Origin: Fundidesulfovibrio putealis DSM 16056
GTDB lineage: Bacteria; Desulfobacterota; Desulfovibrionia; Desulfovibrionales; Desulfovibrionaceae
DNA: 64,000 nucleotides
Direction of reading: 5' to 3'
NCBI RefSeq assembly: GCF_000429325.1
Contig: NZ_AUBQ01000012.1
Span: 62,001-126,000, forward strand
The translations under genes and the position numbers were made by a program. Of the stretch, positions 1-8,761 are shown one piece after another. Positions within the stretch are counted from its first letter, which is position 1. Each line of letters starts with the position of its first letter. The notes beneath the pieces are model-generated. The model was not told where the DNA came from, searched no databases, and was given only the letters and a program-made list of their open reading frames with translations.

Positions 1-315
1 GGCGTACCGCTTATTACGGCCAGCGTGGCCGGATGGACCGCCATGGCCGCCACGGTGCTGCCCGGCGAGACCGGCCCGGCCAGCCTGTTCTGCTCCGACG
101 AACAAACAGATGAGAGCGACGCCCCGTGCGTCCCCTGCGCGGAAGACGTGCTGGGCTGCCTGACCCCGGCCATCAGCGTGGCCGTGGGGCTGGTGCTGGC
201 CGAGGCCGTGCGCCTGGCCCTGGGGCAGACCCCAATGCTCGGCGGGCCGCAGGGACAGATGGCCGTCATCGACCTGGAGCGCATGAGCCTGGACCGGTTC
301 ACGCTCTCGCCCTAG
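1..315 (+). CDS. ThiF/MoeB/HesA-family adenylyltransferase, C-terminal part (5' end outside window)
   Basis: The frame is open from the first base, so the gene begins upstream; 104 residues remain before the TAG at 313-315. What is left matches the end of an E1-like (ThiF/MoeB/HesA) enzyme, which adenylates the C-terminus of a ubiquitin-like sulfur carrier such as ThiS or MoaD: a glycine/hydrophobic strand, a cysteine cluster with a CxxC pair (visible residues 43 and 46, a likely zinc site), and the hydrophobic helix ISVAVGLVLAEAVRLALG that in this family packs against the Rossmann core. The ATP-binding GxGxxG and the catalytic region are not in view, so substrate (thiamine, molybdopterin or other) cannot be decided. 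No gene follows on this strand. Confidence 0.75.
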   Translation, partial: GVPLITASVAGWTAMAATVLPGETGPASLFCSDEQTDESDAPCVPCAEDVLGCLTPAISVAVGLVLAEAVRLALGQTPMLGGPQGQMAVIDLERMSLDRFTLSP

Positions 316-507
316 GCTCCCGCTATCCGCCTGAACGGCCCAAAACGGCCCGGAGCTGTTCGCACCTTATCCTGTCCCGCCCCCCTCAGACCAGTCCAAG
401 CGAGTAGTCTTCAAAGTCTGTCCGTGTGGCTCAAAACCGCAACGGAAAAGAGCCGCCGGTTTTGTTCTTGCCCACCGTGTCCAGGCTTCTCAAAGCCGTG
501 AACCTGC

Positions 508-777
508 CTACGCCCCCTTCATCTCGGCGCGCTTGGCCTTGGCGAAGGTCTGCCACTCCTCGACACTCAACTTGCCGTCGCCGTTGGTGTCGGCCTTCTT
601 GAACATCTCGGCGGTAAATTTGGGGAACTGCTTCTGGATTTCGGTGGTGCTCAGGTAACCGTCCGTGTTGGCGTCCATGCGGTCGAAGAAGCGGTGCTTG
701 CCCTGGGCATGGGCAACTGCTGCGGTGCTGAGGGCCAGAAGTATCGCGATACCGGCTCGTTTCAGATGAATACGCAT
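508..777 (-). CDS. Exported EF-hand protein
   Basis: An 89-residue protein with an N-terminal signal peptide (about residues 1-25, ending AHAQ) and two canonical 12-residue EF-hand loops: D35-N37-D39-S43-E46 and D63-N65-D67-S71-E74, both with Asp at position 1, Gly at position 6 and Glu at position 12. It should bind Ca2+ outside the inner membrane. The start at 777 is chosen because TGGAGG lies 8 bases upstream and the signal peptide begins there; a longer frame up to 873 adds only low-complexity sequence. It stands alone; a hairpin at 928-960 separates it from the next gene. Ca2+ binding follows from the family; the partner is unknown. Confidence 0.85.
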   Translation of the reverse strand: MRIHLKRAGIAILLALSTAAVAHAQGKHRFFDRMDANTDGYLSTTEIQKQFPKFTAEMFKKADTNGDGKLSVEEWQTFAKAKRAEMKGA

Positions 778-927
778 TGATGAACCTCCAGATGTTGCCG
801 CGCCGGTCGGATTGATTTCCCGTGCGCCACAGGGAGTCGGCAGGAAGCGACGAAGGGTTACAGGGAAAACCACACCGGAGGGCTATCACAATCTGGTTAT
901 CCTTTCACTGCCACCCCAGCAAACAAG

Positions 928-960
928 AAGGCCGGAAGCGCGTTTTGCGCTTCCGGCCTT
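928..960. terminator. Rho-independent terminator hairpin
   Basis: Inverted repeat with a stem of about 14 bp (aaggccggaagcgc / gcgcttccggcctt) and a 4-base loop. It lies beyond the 3' end of the minus-strand gene at 1072-1680 and upstream of the EF-hand gene, so it most likely ends the minus-strand operon. The core resembles the hairpin at 32109-32150. Confidence 0.75.
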
Positions 961-993
961 TCATCCTGCCGATTCACTCAAATGCACCGCCAC

Positions 994-1055
994 TTTACGC
1001 GAAGCGGAGAGGGTGTCCAGAGGGCGTAGCCCTCTGGCCGCCGGAGGCATATTCG
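994..1055 (+). repeat. REP-like palindromic element, copy R1
   Basis: Starts with TTTACGCGAAGC, then a palindrome CCAGAGGGcgtagCCCTCTGG, then a short GC-rich tail. The same arrangement recurs at 32174-32270 and inverted at 30860-30955 and 31700-31816. Together with the terminator at 928-960 it fills the 294-base gap 778-1071, where no gene is seen. Confidence 0.6.
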
Positions 1056-1071
1056 TTCTTGTTTTCTGCTT

Positions 1072-1680
1072 CTATTTCCTGCTGCCGAACTTCTCCAGCA
1101 CCACCACGTTGTTGTGCGTGTCCACAATGCGTACGAAATAGCCCACCTCGGGGGCGTACCACATCTGGTACACGCCGCTCCAGCCGGTGTCGTTCTTCTT
1201 GTTCACGCGGATCCTGAAAGCCTTGAAGGTTCCGGCAGGGACGGTGATCTCCTCGGCGGCCTCCACGCTCACGGTGTTGGTGTAGGTCTGGGACCCTTTT
1301 TTAGTGCCGGTGGACTGGGTGAAGGTCCTGGTCTCTCCGACGGCCAGCGGGAAGAACACGTAGGCGTCCTTGCCGGAGCCCACGCTGTACTGGAGCAGTG
1401 TCCCGGTGGACTCGCGCACGGAGAGGTCCTTGTCCAGGCGGGCGACCTTGGCGGGATCGCCGTCTCCGACGAGCACGATCTCCTCGCCCACGGACTTCAC
1501 CTCCATGCGGCTGGCCAGGGCGTAGGCGCTGCGGCTCTTGCCGGAAAACTCCCAGAAGTCGCCGGGCTTCCACTGAGGGGCCTGGGCCGTGGGAAGCGAG
1601 GCCAAGGGGGTGGTCTTGGCGCAGGCTCCCAGAAGGGCCAGGGCCAGAATCACCAGGACCCCATGCAGGACAGCACGCAT
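1072..1680 (-). CDS. Putative lipoprotein of unknown function
   Basis: 202 residues from the ATG at 1680: a hydrophobic leader followed by the lipobox LGAC, so the mature protein is probably anchored by a lipidated Cys. The rest is a beta-rich domain with no family I can name (WKPGDFWEFSG near the N-terminus, then a C-terminal GVYQMWYAPEVGYFVRI stretch resembling secreted DUF-type beta sandwiches). An alternative ATG at 1737 overlaps the end of the upstream gene and has AAGGAAAAG in front of it; it would lengthen the n-region by 19 residues. It lies 49 bases (or an overlap) downstream of the gene at 1730-2227 and is probably co-transcribed with it. Confidence 0.75.
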   Translation of the reverse strand: MRAVLHGVLVILALALLGACAKTTPLASLPTAQAPQWKPGDFWEFSGKSRSAYALASRMEVKSVGEEIVLVGDGDPAKVARLDKDLSVRESTGTLLQYSVGSGKDAYVFFPLAVGETRTFTQSTGTKKGSQTYTNTVSVEAAEEITVPAGTFKAFRIRVNKKNDTGWSGVYQMWYAPEVGYFVRIVDTHNNVVVLEKFGSRK

Positions 1681-1729
1681 GCGCGGGCCGGAAATCCGGG
1701 AATGGTTGCGGGGACTTCCCGCGCTCGGG

Positions 1730-2227
1730 CTAGTCATCGGCAGCGGCCTTCTTTTCCTTGGCCAGTTCGTCCTCGGGCATGCTCCACCAGGGCATGCCGT
1801 CACGGGAGCGGCGCACCTTGAGGGACATGGTCTCGTCCTTCTTGATCTTGGAGGCGATGACCACTTCCTTGCCGCCGATGGTGGCCCACACGCCGGTCAC
1901 TTTGACGGAGTCGCCCTTTTTCAGGCCGATGGAGGCCAGATCGACGAATTCCTTGGGGCCAAGGTGCACGGTTTCGACCTTGTTGTCCTTCTTGTCGCGC
2001 ACGATGATACCCACTCCCTTGGCCATTCCGGGCATGGGGGTGATGTCAATGATGTCCTCAACGCGGCCCTTGAAGGCGTCGGCTTCCTTGGGGTCGTAGA
2101 ACTTGTCGTAGGCGCCGCCCTTCTCCCAGCCGGTCACGTCCGGCTTGCCCTGGGCCGCGAAGGCCACGGCGGTCAGACACAGGGCGTAACAGGCGGTCAG
2201 GCTCAGTATGCGAAAGAAACGATTCAT
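1730..2227 (-). CDS. Periplasmic OB-fold-like protein, unknown function
   Basis: 165 residues with a clear Sec signal peptide (residues 1 to about 25, ending AFAAQG). The central part alternates short strands in the pattern expected of a small OB-fold (GRVEDIIDITPMPGMAKGVGI...VHLGPKEFVDL...LKKGDSVKVTGVWATIGGKEVVIASKIKK, given here in pieces), like exported BOF/OB proteins in which a 'gmakGvhi...v.lGP..fl' pattern occurs in respiratory deltaproteobacteria. The start ATG at 2227 has GGAGG close upstream. First gene of a two-gene unit with the lipoprotein at 1072-1680. The binding partner is unknown; metal or small ligand binding is only a guess from the fold. Confidence 0.7.
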   Translation of the reverse strand: MNRFFRILSLTACYALCLTAVAFAAQGKPDVTGWEKGGAYDKFYDPKEADAFKGRVEDIIDITPMPGMAKGVGIIVRDKKDNKVETVHLGPKEFVDLASIGLKKGDSVKVTGVWATIGGKEVVIASKIKKDETMSLKVRRSRDGMPWWSMPEDELAKEKKAAADD

Positions 2228-2305
2228 GGTCCCTCCGGAAACGGATTATCCAACGCTCAGGAAAATATAACGGCCAGGGCATGCTGTAAAGTGGCAGAGC
2301 CCAAA

Positions 2306-2335
2306 AGAAACGCCCGGGCAGTGCCGGGCGTTTCT
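2306..2335. terminator. Terminator-like hairpin
   Basis: Stem agaaacgcccgg / ccgggcgtttct (2306-2317 and 2324-2335) with a 6-base loop, in the gap between the aminopeptidase 3' end and the start of the gene at 2227. It can work in either direction; on the minus strand it would stop read-through from the aminopeptidase gene. Confidence 0.6.
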
Positions 2336-2441
2336 GGAATTAACCGGTATGGCCGGAAGCCGCTGAAATCACATGTGGCGATTTAACAATACGTCCACAC
2401 CATTTATGAGCCAACACCAAGAAAACCATGATTTTAATCAT

Positions 2442-2463
2442 GAAAAACATGTTCATGTATTTC
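2442..2463 (-). terminator. AT-rich terminator hairpin, copy 1 of a recurring element
   Basis: Read on the minus strand: GAAATACATGAACATGTTTTTC, an AT-rich hairpin ending in a T run, starting 12 bases after the aminopeptidase stop codon. A near-identical hairpin (one base different) lies 12 bases after the stop of the unrelated gene at 16533-17378, in the same orientation. Confidence 0.6.
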
Positions 2464-2475
2464 ACGCACCCGACA

Positions 2476-3675
2476 TTAACAGGCGAACTGGCCGTTCTCG
2501 TAAATGACCAGCGATCCGCCGCCAACGAGCTTGGCCGTGACGCGCTTGTTCTCGGTGTTGACCAGGTCCCAGTGCAGGGCGGAGTCGTTGAAGCCGAGTT
2601 CGGCCTTGTTGGCCTCGGTCAGCTGGGAGGGGTCCCCGTCGAAGGTGTCGGAGTAGGAGCTGCCCAGGGCCACGTGGCAGTTGCCGTACTCGCCGCCGTA
2701 GTTCTCGTCGAAGAGGGTGTTGGCCATGAACTTGCTGATCTTGGAGAAGCGGCGGTCGGTGAGCGAGAACTCGCCCAGCTTGTTGGAGCCGTTGTCCATG
2801 GCCACCTGCTTCTTCACGAACTCCTCGCCCTCGTCGGCGGACACGGAGACCACCTCGCCCTTCTTGAATTCCAGGCGGACGCCGCGCACCAGGTTGCCGC
2901 AGCGGTACGACGGCTGGTCGGCGTAGTAGACGCCCTCGGTGCCGCGCCAGTCGGGCGAGAGGAACAGCTCGAAGCTCGGTATGTTGTGTCCGGAGATGCC
3001 CTTGAAGCGGCGATGCTGGCCGGGAGTGACCACGAGGTCCACGCTCGCGGACTCCACGTGGAAGGATTCCACCTTCAGGGCGTTGAGCCACGCCTTGATG
3101 CCGACGGCCTCGTCGAAGATGGTCTGCCACTCCTTGACGGGATCGGCGGCGCGCAGATGGCAGGCGTTTATCACCTGATCCGCGAACTCCTTTTTGGAGA
3201 GCCCGGCGCACTTGGCGTATTCCTCGGTGGGATAGACGCACAGGGTCCAGCCGAAGAGTCCGGCCTCCTCGCGCTTCACCAGGATGTCGCGGTAGGGCTT
3301 GCGGGCAATGGCGGTCTGGGCGATGCGCTTGGGGTCCACGCAGGAGAGGTGCGTCAGGCAGTCCGGGGCCAGCACGTAGATGGCGCCGTGCAGGTTCTCG
3401 TAGAGTTCCTTTGTGCCGGGCGCGATGAAGGAGAGCTGGCTCTCGGCGGCCTTCTGGTAGAAGTCCAGCTCCATGCGGGAGGTGAAGGCCAGGCGCGGCA
3501 CCACGTTGATGCCCCGGTCCATGAGCCTGGAGAACAGCGCTTCGGTGAGCTTGAGCCCGGCCAGGTCGCACTGGATGAGCACGGTGTCGCCCGGCTGGTA
3601 GGGGGTGAGGCGGGACGTGTCCAGGCCCCAGAGCAGTACGTCGGCATATTTTTCGAGTTGTTTTGCGGTCAACAC
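2476..3675 (-). CDS. M29-family aminopeptidase (leucyl/thermophilic aminopeptidase type)
   Basis: 399 residues, the usual length of family M29 metallo-aminopeptidases, cytoplasmic enzymes that remove N-terminal residues using a dinuclear metal centre. Visible family blocks are GHNIPSFELFLSP (about 230), GGEYGNCHVALGSSY (about 325, carrying a metal-ligand Glu) and ALHWDLV (about 360, carrying the His and Asp ligands). The frame opens with GTG at 3675 preceded by GGGAG about 10 bases upstream. No signal peptide. It diverges from the histidine kinase at 3808, and is followed by two hairpins (2442-2463, 2306-2335), so it is probably monocistronic. Confidence 0.9.
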   Translation of the reverse strand: MLTAKQLEKYADVLLWGLDTSRLTPYQPGDTVLIQCDLAGLKLTEALFSRLMDRGINVVPRLAFTSRMELDFYQKAAESQLSFIAPGTKELYENLHGAIYVLAPDCLTHLSCVDPKRIAQTAIARKPYRDILVKREEAGLFGWTLCVYPTEEYAKCAGLSKKEFADQVINACHLRAADPVKEWQTIFDEAVGIKAWLNALKVESFHVESASVDLVVTPGQHRRFKGISGHNIPSFELFLSPDWRGTEGVYYADQPSYRCGNLVRGVRLEFKKGEVVSVSADEGEEFVKKQVAMDNGSNKLGEFSLTDRRFSKISKFMANTLFDENYGGEYGNCHVALGSSYSDTFDGDPSQLTEANKAELGFNDSALHWDLVNTENKRVTAKLVGGGSLVIYENGQFAC

Positions 3676-3807
3676 GGTTGGGAGGCTCCCGGTGTTTTAG
3701 TTTGGGAAACGTGCATGCCGTTTGCCCAAAACACGCTCGCTTGTAAAGGCGCGATGCATGTCCCGCGCGACACATGGCCGTAACCTGCACCGACGATACC
3801 AGCACAC

Positions 3808-4896
3808 ATGCTTCCGTTCATTCAGTCTTCCTACCTGGCGACGCTGCTGGAATGCTTCAGCGCTGGCGTCGTGATCATGAACGGGCGCGGCGACGTCTAC
3901 GCCGCCAACGACATGGCCGGGCACATGCTGGGCTTGGCGCATGACGACCTGCTGAAGGCGGGCTTTGAGCGCGACATTCTCCCGCGCTTCGAGCAGCGCT
4001 CCCAGGTCGCACGCCTGATGTCCTTGGCCCGCGACCGGGACACACACCCCGAACCGGTCCAGGCCCGGTGCAGCCATCCGGCACTGGGCATGCGCCACTA
4101 TACGCTCTCCATCTCGCGGCTCGTCGAATACGGGAAAGTATTCGGGATCGTCCTGCAGATGGCCGATGTGACCCATATCTACGAAATGCACGAGCGCGAA
4201 AAACGCATGCTGGAGGAACGCAGCGAGAGCCTGGCGCACCTGTCCATGGCCATCGCCCATCAGATCAGGAATCCGCTCATGACCATCGGCGGCTTCGCGA
4301 GCCTGCTGACGCGCAGGATCAATCAGGGCCAGCCCGTGGCCGAATTCATCCAGGGCATCCAGGACGGAGCGCGCCGCCTGGAGGACATCGTCAGGGCCGT
4401 GGCGCAGTACACGTCGCCCCGCCAGCATGCTAGGCGCGAAACGGACCTGCGGACGCTGATAAAGGAGACGCTTGGCCGTCTGGGCCCCCTGCCGGGCCGC
4501 GTGGTTGTGGAGACGGTCACGCCAGGCGAGGCAATTCCGACGTGGTACCTGGACCCGGAGCTCACGCGCGACAGCCTTGTGGAGATACTGCAGAACAGCC
4601 TGGACGCCCTGGCGCAAACAGGCGGGACGATACGCGTCGGCTGGCGCGAGGAGGCCGCAGACCTGTTGCTGGAAGTGCGGGACAACGGCCCTGGCATCGC
4701 GCCGGAGTGCCTCCCCTTCCTGTTCGACCCGTTCTTCACCACGAAAGCGGTCGGCGTGGGAATGGGTCTGGCCAAGTCCAGACGCTGGAGCCGGGAACAG
4801 GCTGGCGAGTTGAGCATCTGCAACTCTCCAGAGGGTGGAACGCTGGCCGTTTTGCGCCTTCCGGGCGTCTGTGTCTTGAAGAACGGGACGAAATAG
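3808..4896 (+). CDS. PAS-domain sensor histidine kinase, soluble
   Basis: 362 residues with no membrane segment. An N-terminal PAS domain (about 8-125) is joined to a HisKA dimerisation domain with the phospho-acceptor His151 in AIAHQIRNPL, and a HATPase_c domain with N-box EILQNSLDAL (Asn263), G1 box DNGPGIAP (Asp292) and an F/G2 region FFTTKAVGVGMGLA. It should autophosphorylate in response to a cytoplasmic cue sensed by PAS. No response regulator lies beside it, so the partner is elsewhere. The start has no good Shine-Dalgarno; the next gene, infA, begins 40 bases downstream with its own RBS. Ligand unknown. Confidence 0.9.
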   Translation: MLPFIQSSYLATLLECFSAGVVIMNGRGDVYAANDMAGHMLGLAHDDLLKAGFERDILPRFEQRSQVARLMSLARDRDTHPEPVQARCSHPALGMRHYTLSISRLVEYGKVFGIVLQMADVTHIYEMHEREKRMLEERSESLAHLSMAIAHQIRNPLMTIGGFASLLTRRINQGQPVAEFIQGIQDGARRLEDIVRAVAQYTSPRQHARRETDLRTLIKETLGRLGPLPGRVVVETVTPGEAIPTWYLDPELTRDSLVEILQNSLDALAQTGGTIRVGWREEAADLLLEVRDNGPGIAPECLPFLFDPFFTTKAVGVGMGLAKSRRWSREQAGELSICNSPEGGTLAVLRLPGVCVLKNGTK

Positions 4897-4936
4897 GCTA
4901 TAGGGCGCTGCTTCATACACACCAAGGAGACAGCAT

Positions 4937-5155
4937 ATGCCCAAGGAAGACGCCATCGAGGTGGACGGAACCGTCCAGGAAGCCCTCCCGAACGCCATGT
5001 TCCGCGTGGAACTGGAGAACGGGCACGAGGTGCTGGCGCACATTTCCGGCAAGATGCGCAAATTCTACATCCGCATTCTTCCCGGCGACAAGGTCAAGGT
5101 GGAGCTCTCCCCCTATGACCTGTCGCGCGGCCGCATCACCTACCGCATGAAATAA
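4937..5155 (+). CDS. infA: Translation initiation factor IF-1, copy 1
   Basis: 72 residues, the standard IF-1 length, a single S1-like OB-fold that binds the 30S A site during initiation. Characteristic segments are present: [48 protein letters not shown] and GRITYR. RBS AAGGAG lies 8 bases before the ATG. A terminator follows directly (5154-5177). A second, clearly different IF-1 is encoded at 20966-21184; this copy has the more canonical HISGKMRKF loop, the other YLCGKMRKF. Both look intact. Confidence 0.97.
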   Translation: MPKEDAIEVDGTVQEALPNAMFRVELENGHEVLAHISGKMRKFYIRILPGDKVKVELSPYDLSRGRITYRMK

Positions 5156-5177
5156 GCCCTCCTTTCAGAGGGCTTTT
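5154..5177 (+). terminator. Rho-independent terminator of infA copy 1
   Basis: Stem aagccctc / gagggctt with loop ctttca, followed by TT; starts at the stop codon of infA. Confidence 0.85.
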
Positions 5178-5247
5178 CCGATATCTTCGACTTGCGGACC
5201 CGGTCCGGGGCCACGCCTTCCGGCATGACCCCGGCCGTTTGCCGTTT

Positions 5248-6855
5248 CTACATCTGCGATATGATTTCCATCAGATCCTTGTTCACTTCCAGCAGCCTGT
5301 CGCGCAGCTCCACCTGATCCACCCAGGGCTTGCCGTCGGCCTTGTCCAGGCGCTGTTTGAGCACGGCGAACTTGGCCTCGGTGTCGGACAGGAGGAAGTT
5401 CCAGTCCACGCGGGGCATGGCCCGTTCCGTATCCAGGGTGACGGAGGTGAGTGCTCCGGGCTTCAGGGTGCATTCCTCCAGGTACTCGGGGGTGTGCACC
5501 GTGAACCCGTAGCGCGACCTGACGAGTTCGGCCAGGGTGTTGATGGCCCCGTTCTCACCGTGGATCAGGAAGACCTCCATGCCGTTCTTCTTGAAGTGGC
5601 GCAGCCACTCCAGAATCTGGCTCTGCCCTGCGTGGGCCGAGAAGCCGCCGATGGTCCAGACCTTGGCGGCCACCTGCACGTCCTCGCCCAGGATGCGGAT
5701 GGACTTCGCGCCGTCCACGATCTTGCGCCCAGGCGTGCCCTGGCCCTGATAGCCCACGAAGACGACGCTCGCGCCCTTGCGCCAGAGGTTGTGGCGCAGG
5801 TGGTGCTTCACGCGGCCCGCGTTGCACATGCCGCTGGCCGAGATGATGACGCCCGGCCCCTGGGAGCTGTTGATGGACCGCGACTCGTCCGCTGTGAGCG
5901 TGAAGCGCAGGTTGGGCAGGTTGAAGGGGTCGTCGCCGGTGTTCAGAAGCTTGCTGATGTCGGTGTCCATGTACTCGGGGTGCTGGCGGAAGACCTCCGT
6001 GGCGCGGATGGCCAGGGGGCTGTCCACATAGACAGGCATGTCCTTGGGAAGGCGACCGGCCTTGGAGAGCTTGTGCAGCGAGTACAGCACCTCCTGGGTG
6101 CGCTCAACCGCGAAGGCCGGGATGATGACCTTCTCGCCGTGGGCGTAGGAATAGGAGATGGCCTCGGCCAGTTCGTCCAGGCTCGAGCCCTCGTCCTTGT
6201 GGTCGCGGTCGCCGTAGGTGGACTCCAGGAAGAGGTAGTTGGCCTCCTCCGCGAAGGTGGGGTCCTTGATGAGCAGCTGGTCCGGGCGGCCCAGGTCGCC
6301 GGAGAACACCAGTTTGTTGGTGGTGCCGTTCTCGGTGATCCACAGTTCGATGAAGGCAGAGCCCAGGATATGTCCGGCGTCGCGGTAAACCACCTTGATG
6401 CCGGGGGCGGGCTCAAAAGGTTCGTTGTAGGCGATCACCTTCATCATGGGCATCACCGCAGTGGCGTCGGCCTGGGTGTAGAGCGGCTCCACGGGCTTGC
6501 CGCCCCGGCGGGCGTTCTTGCGGTTGGCCCACTCGGCTTCCATCTCCTGGATGTGGGCGCTGTCTTGCAGCATGAGCCAGAGCAGGTCCTTGGTGGGCGC
6601 GGTGCAGTAGACCTTGCCCGAGAACCCGTGGCTGGCCATGCGCGGCAGCAGCCCGGAGTGGTCCATGTGGGCGTGGGTGATGAGGAAGAAATCTATCTTG
6701 CCGGGCTGGTAGACGGTGTAATCGATGTTGCGGGCTTCGATCTCTCGGTTGCCCTGATGCAGGCCGCAGTCCACGGCGAAGCGGGTCCCTCCGGACTCCA
6801 GCATGTAGCACGAACCGGTGACGGTCTTGGCCGCTCCCAGGAATTTGATCTTCAT
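5248..6855 (-). CDS. MBL-fold / beta-CASP RNA metallo-hydrolase (CPSF73-like)
   Basis: 535 residues. Metallo-beta-lactamase motif HAHMDH at residues 61-66 (two-zinc site), further ligand motifs AGHILGSAFIEL and FSGDLGRPD, then a beta-CASP insertion (PAFAVERTQEVL, SASGMCNAGRVKHHL) and a closing GGFSAHAGQ motif with the last His ligand. Proteins of this architecture are exo/endoribonucleases or RNA-processing enzymes; the bacterial members of this YsxB/Ysh1-like branch are poorly characterised. Length slightly exceeds the 450-residue core because of a C-terminal tail of about 70 residues. ATG at 6855 with GAGGAG 9 bases upstream. Divergent from the GNAT gene at 6942. Confidence 0.9.
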   Translation of the reverse strand: MKIKFLGAAKTVTGSCYMLESGGTRFAVDCGLHQGNREIEARNIDYTVYQPGKIDFFLITHAHMDHSGLLPRMASHGFSGKVYCTAPTKDLLWLMLQDSAHIQEMEAEWANRKNARRGGKPVEPLYTQADATAVMPMMKVIAYNEPFEPAPGIKVVYRDAGHILGSAFIELWITENGTTNKLVFSGDLGRPDQLLIKDPTFAEEANYLFLESTYGDRDHKDEGSSLDELAEAISYSYAHGEKVIIPAFAVERTQEVLYSLHKLSKAGRLPKDMPVYVDSPLAIRATEVFRQHPEYMDTDISKLLNTGDDPFNLPNLRFTLTADESRSINSSQGPGVIISASGMCNAGRVKHHLRHNLWRKGASVVFVGYQGQGTPGRKIVDGAKSIRILGEDVQVAAKVWTIGGFSAHAGQSQILEWLRHFKKNGMEVFLIHGENGAINTLAELVRSRYGFTVHTPEYLEECTLKPGALTSVTLDTERAMPRVDWNFLLSDTEAKFAVLKQRLDKADGKPWVDQVELRDRLLEVNKDLMEIISQM

Positions 6856-6941
6856 TCAGGCTCCTCGGCACGTTGCGGTTGGGTGGATACTCACCGCCCT
6901 TTCCGTTACACGTTTGCCACGGGAATTCCAAGGAGGATGGC

Positions 6942-7412
6942 GTGAAGCAGATCGTGGACGCGGTAAAATCCCACCGACTTGGCGAGGTGCGCGAACTGTT
7001 TGAGGAGTACGCAGCCAATCTGGGAATCTCCCTGTGCTTCCAGAACTTCGACGAAGAACTGGCTGGGCTTCCCGGCAGATACGCCGCTCCTGGCGGGGTC
7101 ATCCTGCTTGCGGATGTCGAGGGGGTGGCTGCTGGCTGCGTGGCGCTGCGCCCGCTTGAGGAGGCAGGCCTGTGCGAGATGAAGCGCCTCTACGTGCGAG
7201 AGCGCTTCCGGGAGATGCGCCTGGGGCGCGCCCTGGCCGAGGCGGTCATCGAAAAAGCCCGGCAGGCCGACTACCGGGCCATGCGCCTGGATACCCTGCC
7301 CTCCATGGGGCGGGCCATCGGGCTGTATGAGAAGCTGGGATTTACCGATATCGCGCCCTACTGCAAGAATCCGCACGAGGGGGTCAGGTATCTGGAACTG
7401 AAGCTGAAATGA
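6942..7412 (+). CDS. GNAT-family N-acetyltransferase
   Basis: 156 residues with a GNAT fold: the acetyl-CoA-binding region reads LYVRERFREMRLGRALAEAVIEKA (here in part: RFREMRLGRAL) and the C-terminal YEKLGF motif is present. It transfers an acetyl group from acetyl-CoA to an unknown amine. The GTG at 6942 is chosen over an upstream in-frame ATG because AAGGAGGA ends 4 bases before it and the family fold begins there. The gene ends 7 bases before the 3' end of radA on the opposite strand, so the two are convergent. Confidence 0.85.
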   Translation: MKQIVDAVKSHRLGEVRELFEEYAANLGISLCFQNFDEELAGLPGRYAAPGGVILLADVEGVAAGCVALRPLEEAGLCEMKRLYVRERFREMRLGRALAEAVIEKARQADYRAMRLDTLPSMGRAIGLYEKLGFTDIAPYCKNPHEGVRYLELKLK

Positions 7413-7419
7413 ATAATGA

Positions 7420-8757
7420 TCACTCGCTGCCGAACAGCGCGCGCTGGAAGTCCTTCAGCGTGGCCGTGCCGCGCCCCTCGGCCAGGGGATGGAAGATCGG
7501 CTTGTAGCCCAGGCGCTTGGCCTGCTTGAGGCGCGCGTCCTGCCCGGACACCGGGCGCACACGCCCTGAAAGGTCCACCTCGCCCCAGAACACCGCGCGC
7601 GGCGGCAGCGGGCGGTCATAATACGAAGACAACACGGCGGCCACCAGACCCAGGTCCAGGCCGGGGTCGGTCAGTTTGAGGCCTCCGCCGGTCTTGGCGT
7701 AGATGTCCGATTGTCCGAGTTGCAGGCCCAGGCGCTTCTCCAGCACCGCCAGCAACAGGTTCAGGCGGTTCAGGTCCAGCCCAAGGGCCGTGCGGCGGGG
7801 CATGCTGAGATACGACCGGCTGACCAGGGCCTGCACTTCCACGGCAAAAGGGCGCTTGCCCTCCAGGGCCAGCACCACGGCGGAACCGCTGGCCGTCTCG
7901 TCGCGCTCGCCCAGGAAATAGGTGGAGGGGTCCGGCACAGGGGCCAGGCCGTCGCCCAGCATCTCAAGCACCATGAGCTCGTCTGTCGGGCCGAAGCGGT
8001 TCTTGAACACCCGCAGCAGCCGGTAAAAATGCTGCCGGTCGCCTTCCAGATAGAGCACGGTGTCCACCATGTGCTCCAGTATCTTCGGCCCGGCGATGAG
8101 CCCTTCCTTGGTGACGTGCCCCACCAGGATGAGCGTGGCCCGGCTCTTCTTGACGGCCTCCACCAGCTCGGCGGCCACGGCACGCACCTGGGACTGGCTG
8201 CCCGGCACGCCGTCTGCGAAAGACGACGCCATGGTCTGCACCGAATCCACCACCACGAGCGTGGGCGCTTCCGGGCGGCCCAGGATCTCCACGGCGTCGG
8301 CCACGTTGGTGGTGCAGGACGCAAGCAACCCCTCGCTGACAAGCCCCAGCCGCCGCGCACGCGAGGCTAGCTGCCCAAGGGATTCCTCCCCGGAGACGTA
8401 CACGGCCTGTCGTCCGGCGGCAGCGAGCTGCCCGGCCAGTTGCAGAAGAAGGGTGGATTTGCCGATACCCGGTTCCCCGCCCAGGAGGATCGCGCCGCCG
8501 GGCTGAAGGCCCTGGCCAAGAACACGGTCCAGGTCGGGGATGCCGCTTGGGGCGGCGGGGGTGTGCTCCGGCGTGAATCCGGCCAGGGAGACCGGTCCGG
8601 AAGCCAAGCCCAGAGGCGCCCCCATGCGGGGCTGCTGTTTGGATGCGGCCTGCTCGACGAGGCTGTTCCACTCGCCGCATCCCTCGCACTGGCCGCGCCA
8701 GCGGGGGCTGGTCTGGCCGCAGGAGGAGCAGGCGTAGACGATGCGCGCCTTGGCCAC
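7420..8757 (-). CDS. radA: DNA repair protein RadA
   Basis: 445 residues, the normal size. N-terminal zinc finger with C10, C13, C24, C27; RecA-like ATPase with Walker A GGEPGIGKST (Lys100); the RadA-specific motif KNRFG followed by PTDE (about 255); and a C-terminal Lon-protease-like domain. RadA is a branch-migration helicase acting on recombination intermediates. Start GTG at 8757, only 4 bases after the stop of the zinc-ribbon gene. Last gene of the minus-strand operon that begins with metH; no strong terminator is seen between it and the convergent GNAT gene. Confidence 0.97.
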   Translation of the reverse strand: MAKARIVYACSSCGQTSPRWRGQCEGCGEWNSLVEQAASKQQPRMGAPLGLASGPVSLAGFTPEHTPAAPSGIPDLDRVLGQGLQPGGAILLGGEPGIGKSTLLLQLAGQLAAAGRQAVYVSGEESLGQLASRARRLGLVSEGLLASCTTNVADAVEILGRPEAPTLVVVDSVQTMASSFADGVPGSQSQVRAVAAELVEAVKKSRATLILVGHVTKEGLIAGPKILEHMVDTVLYLEGDRQHFYRLLRVFKNRFGPTDELMVLEMLGDGLAPVPDPSTYFLGERDETASGSAVVLALEGKRPFAVEVQALVSRSYLSMPRRTALGLDLNRLNLLLAVLEKRLGLQLGQSDIYAKTGGGLKLTDPGLDLGLVAAVLSSYYDRPLPPRAVFWGEVDLSGRVRPVSGQDARLKQAKRLGYKPIFHPLAEGRGTATLKDFQRALFGSE

Positions 8758-8761
8758 TCTG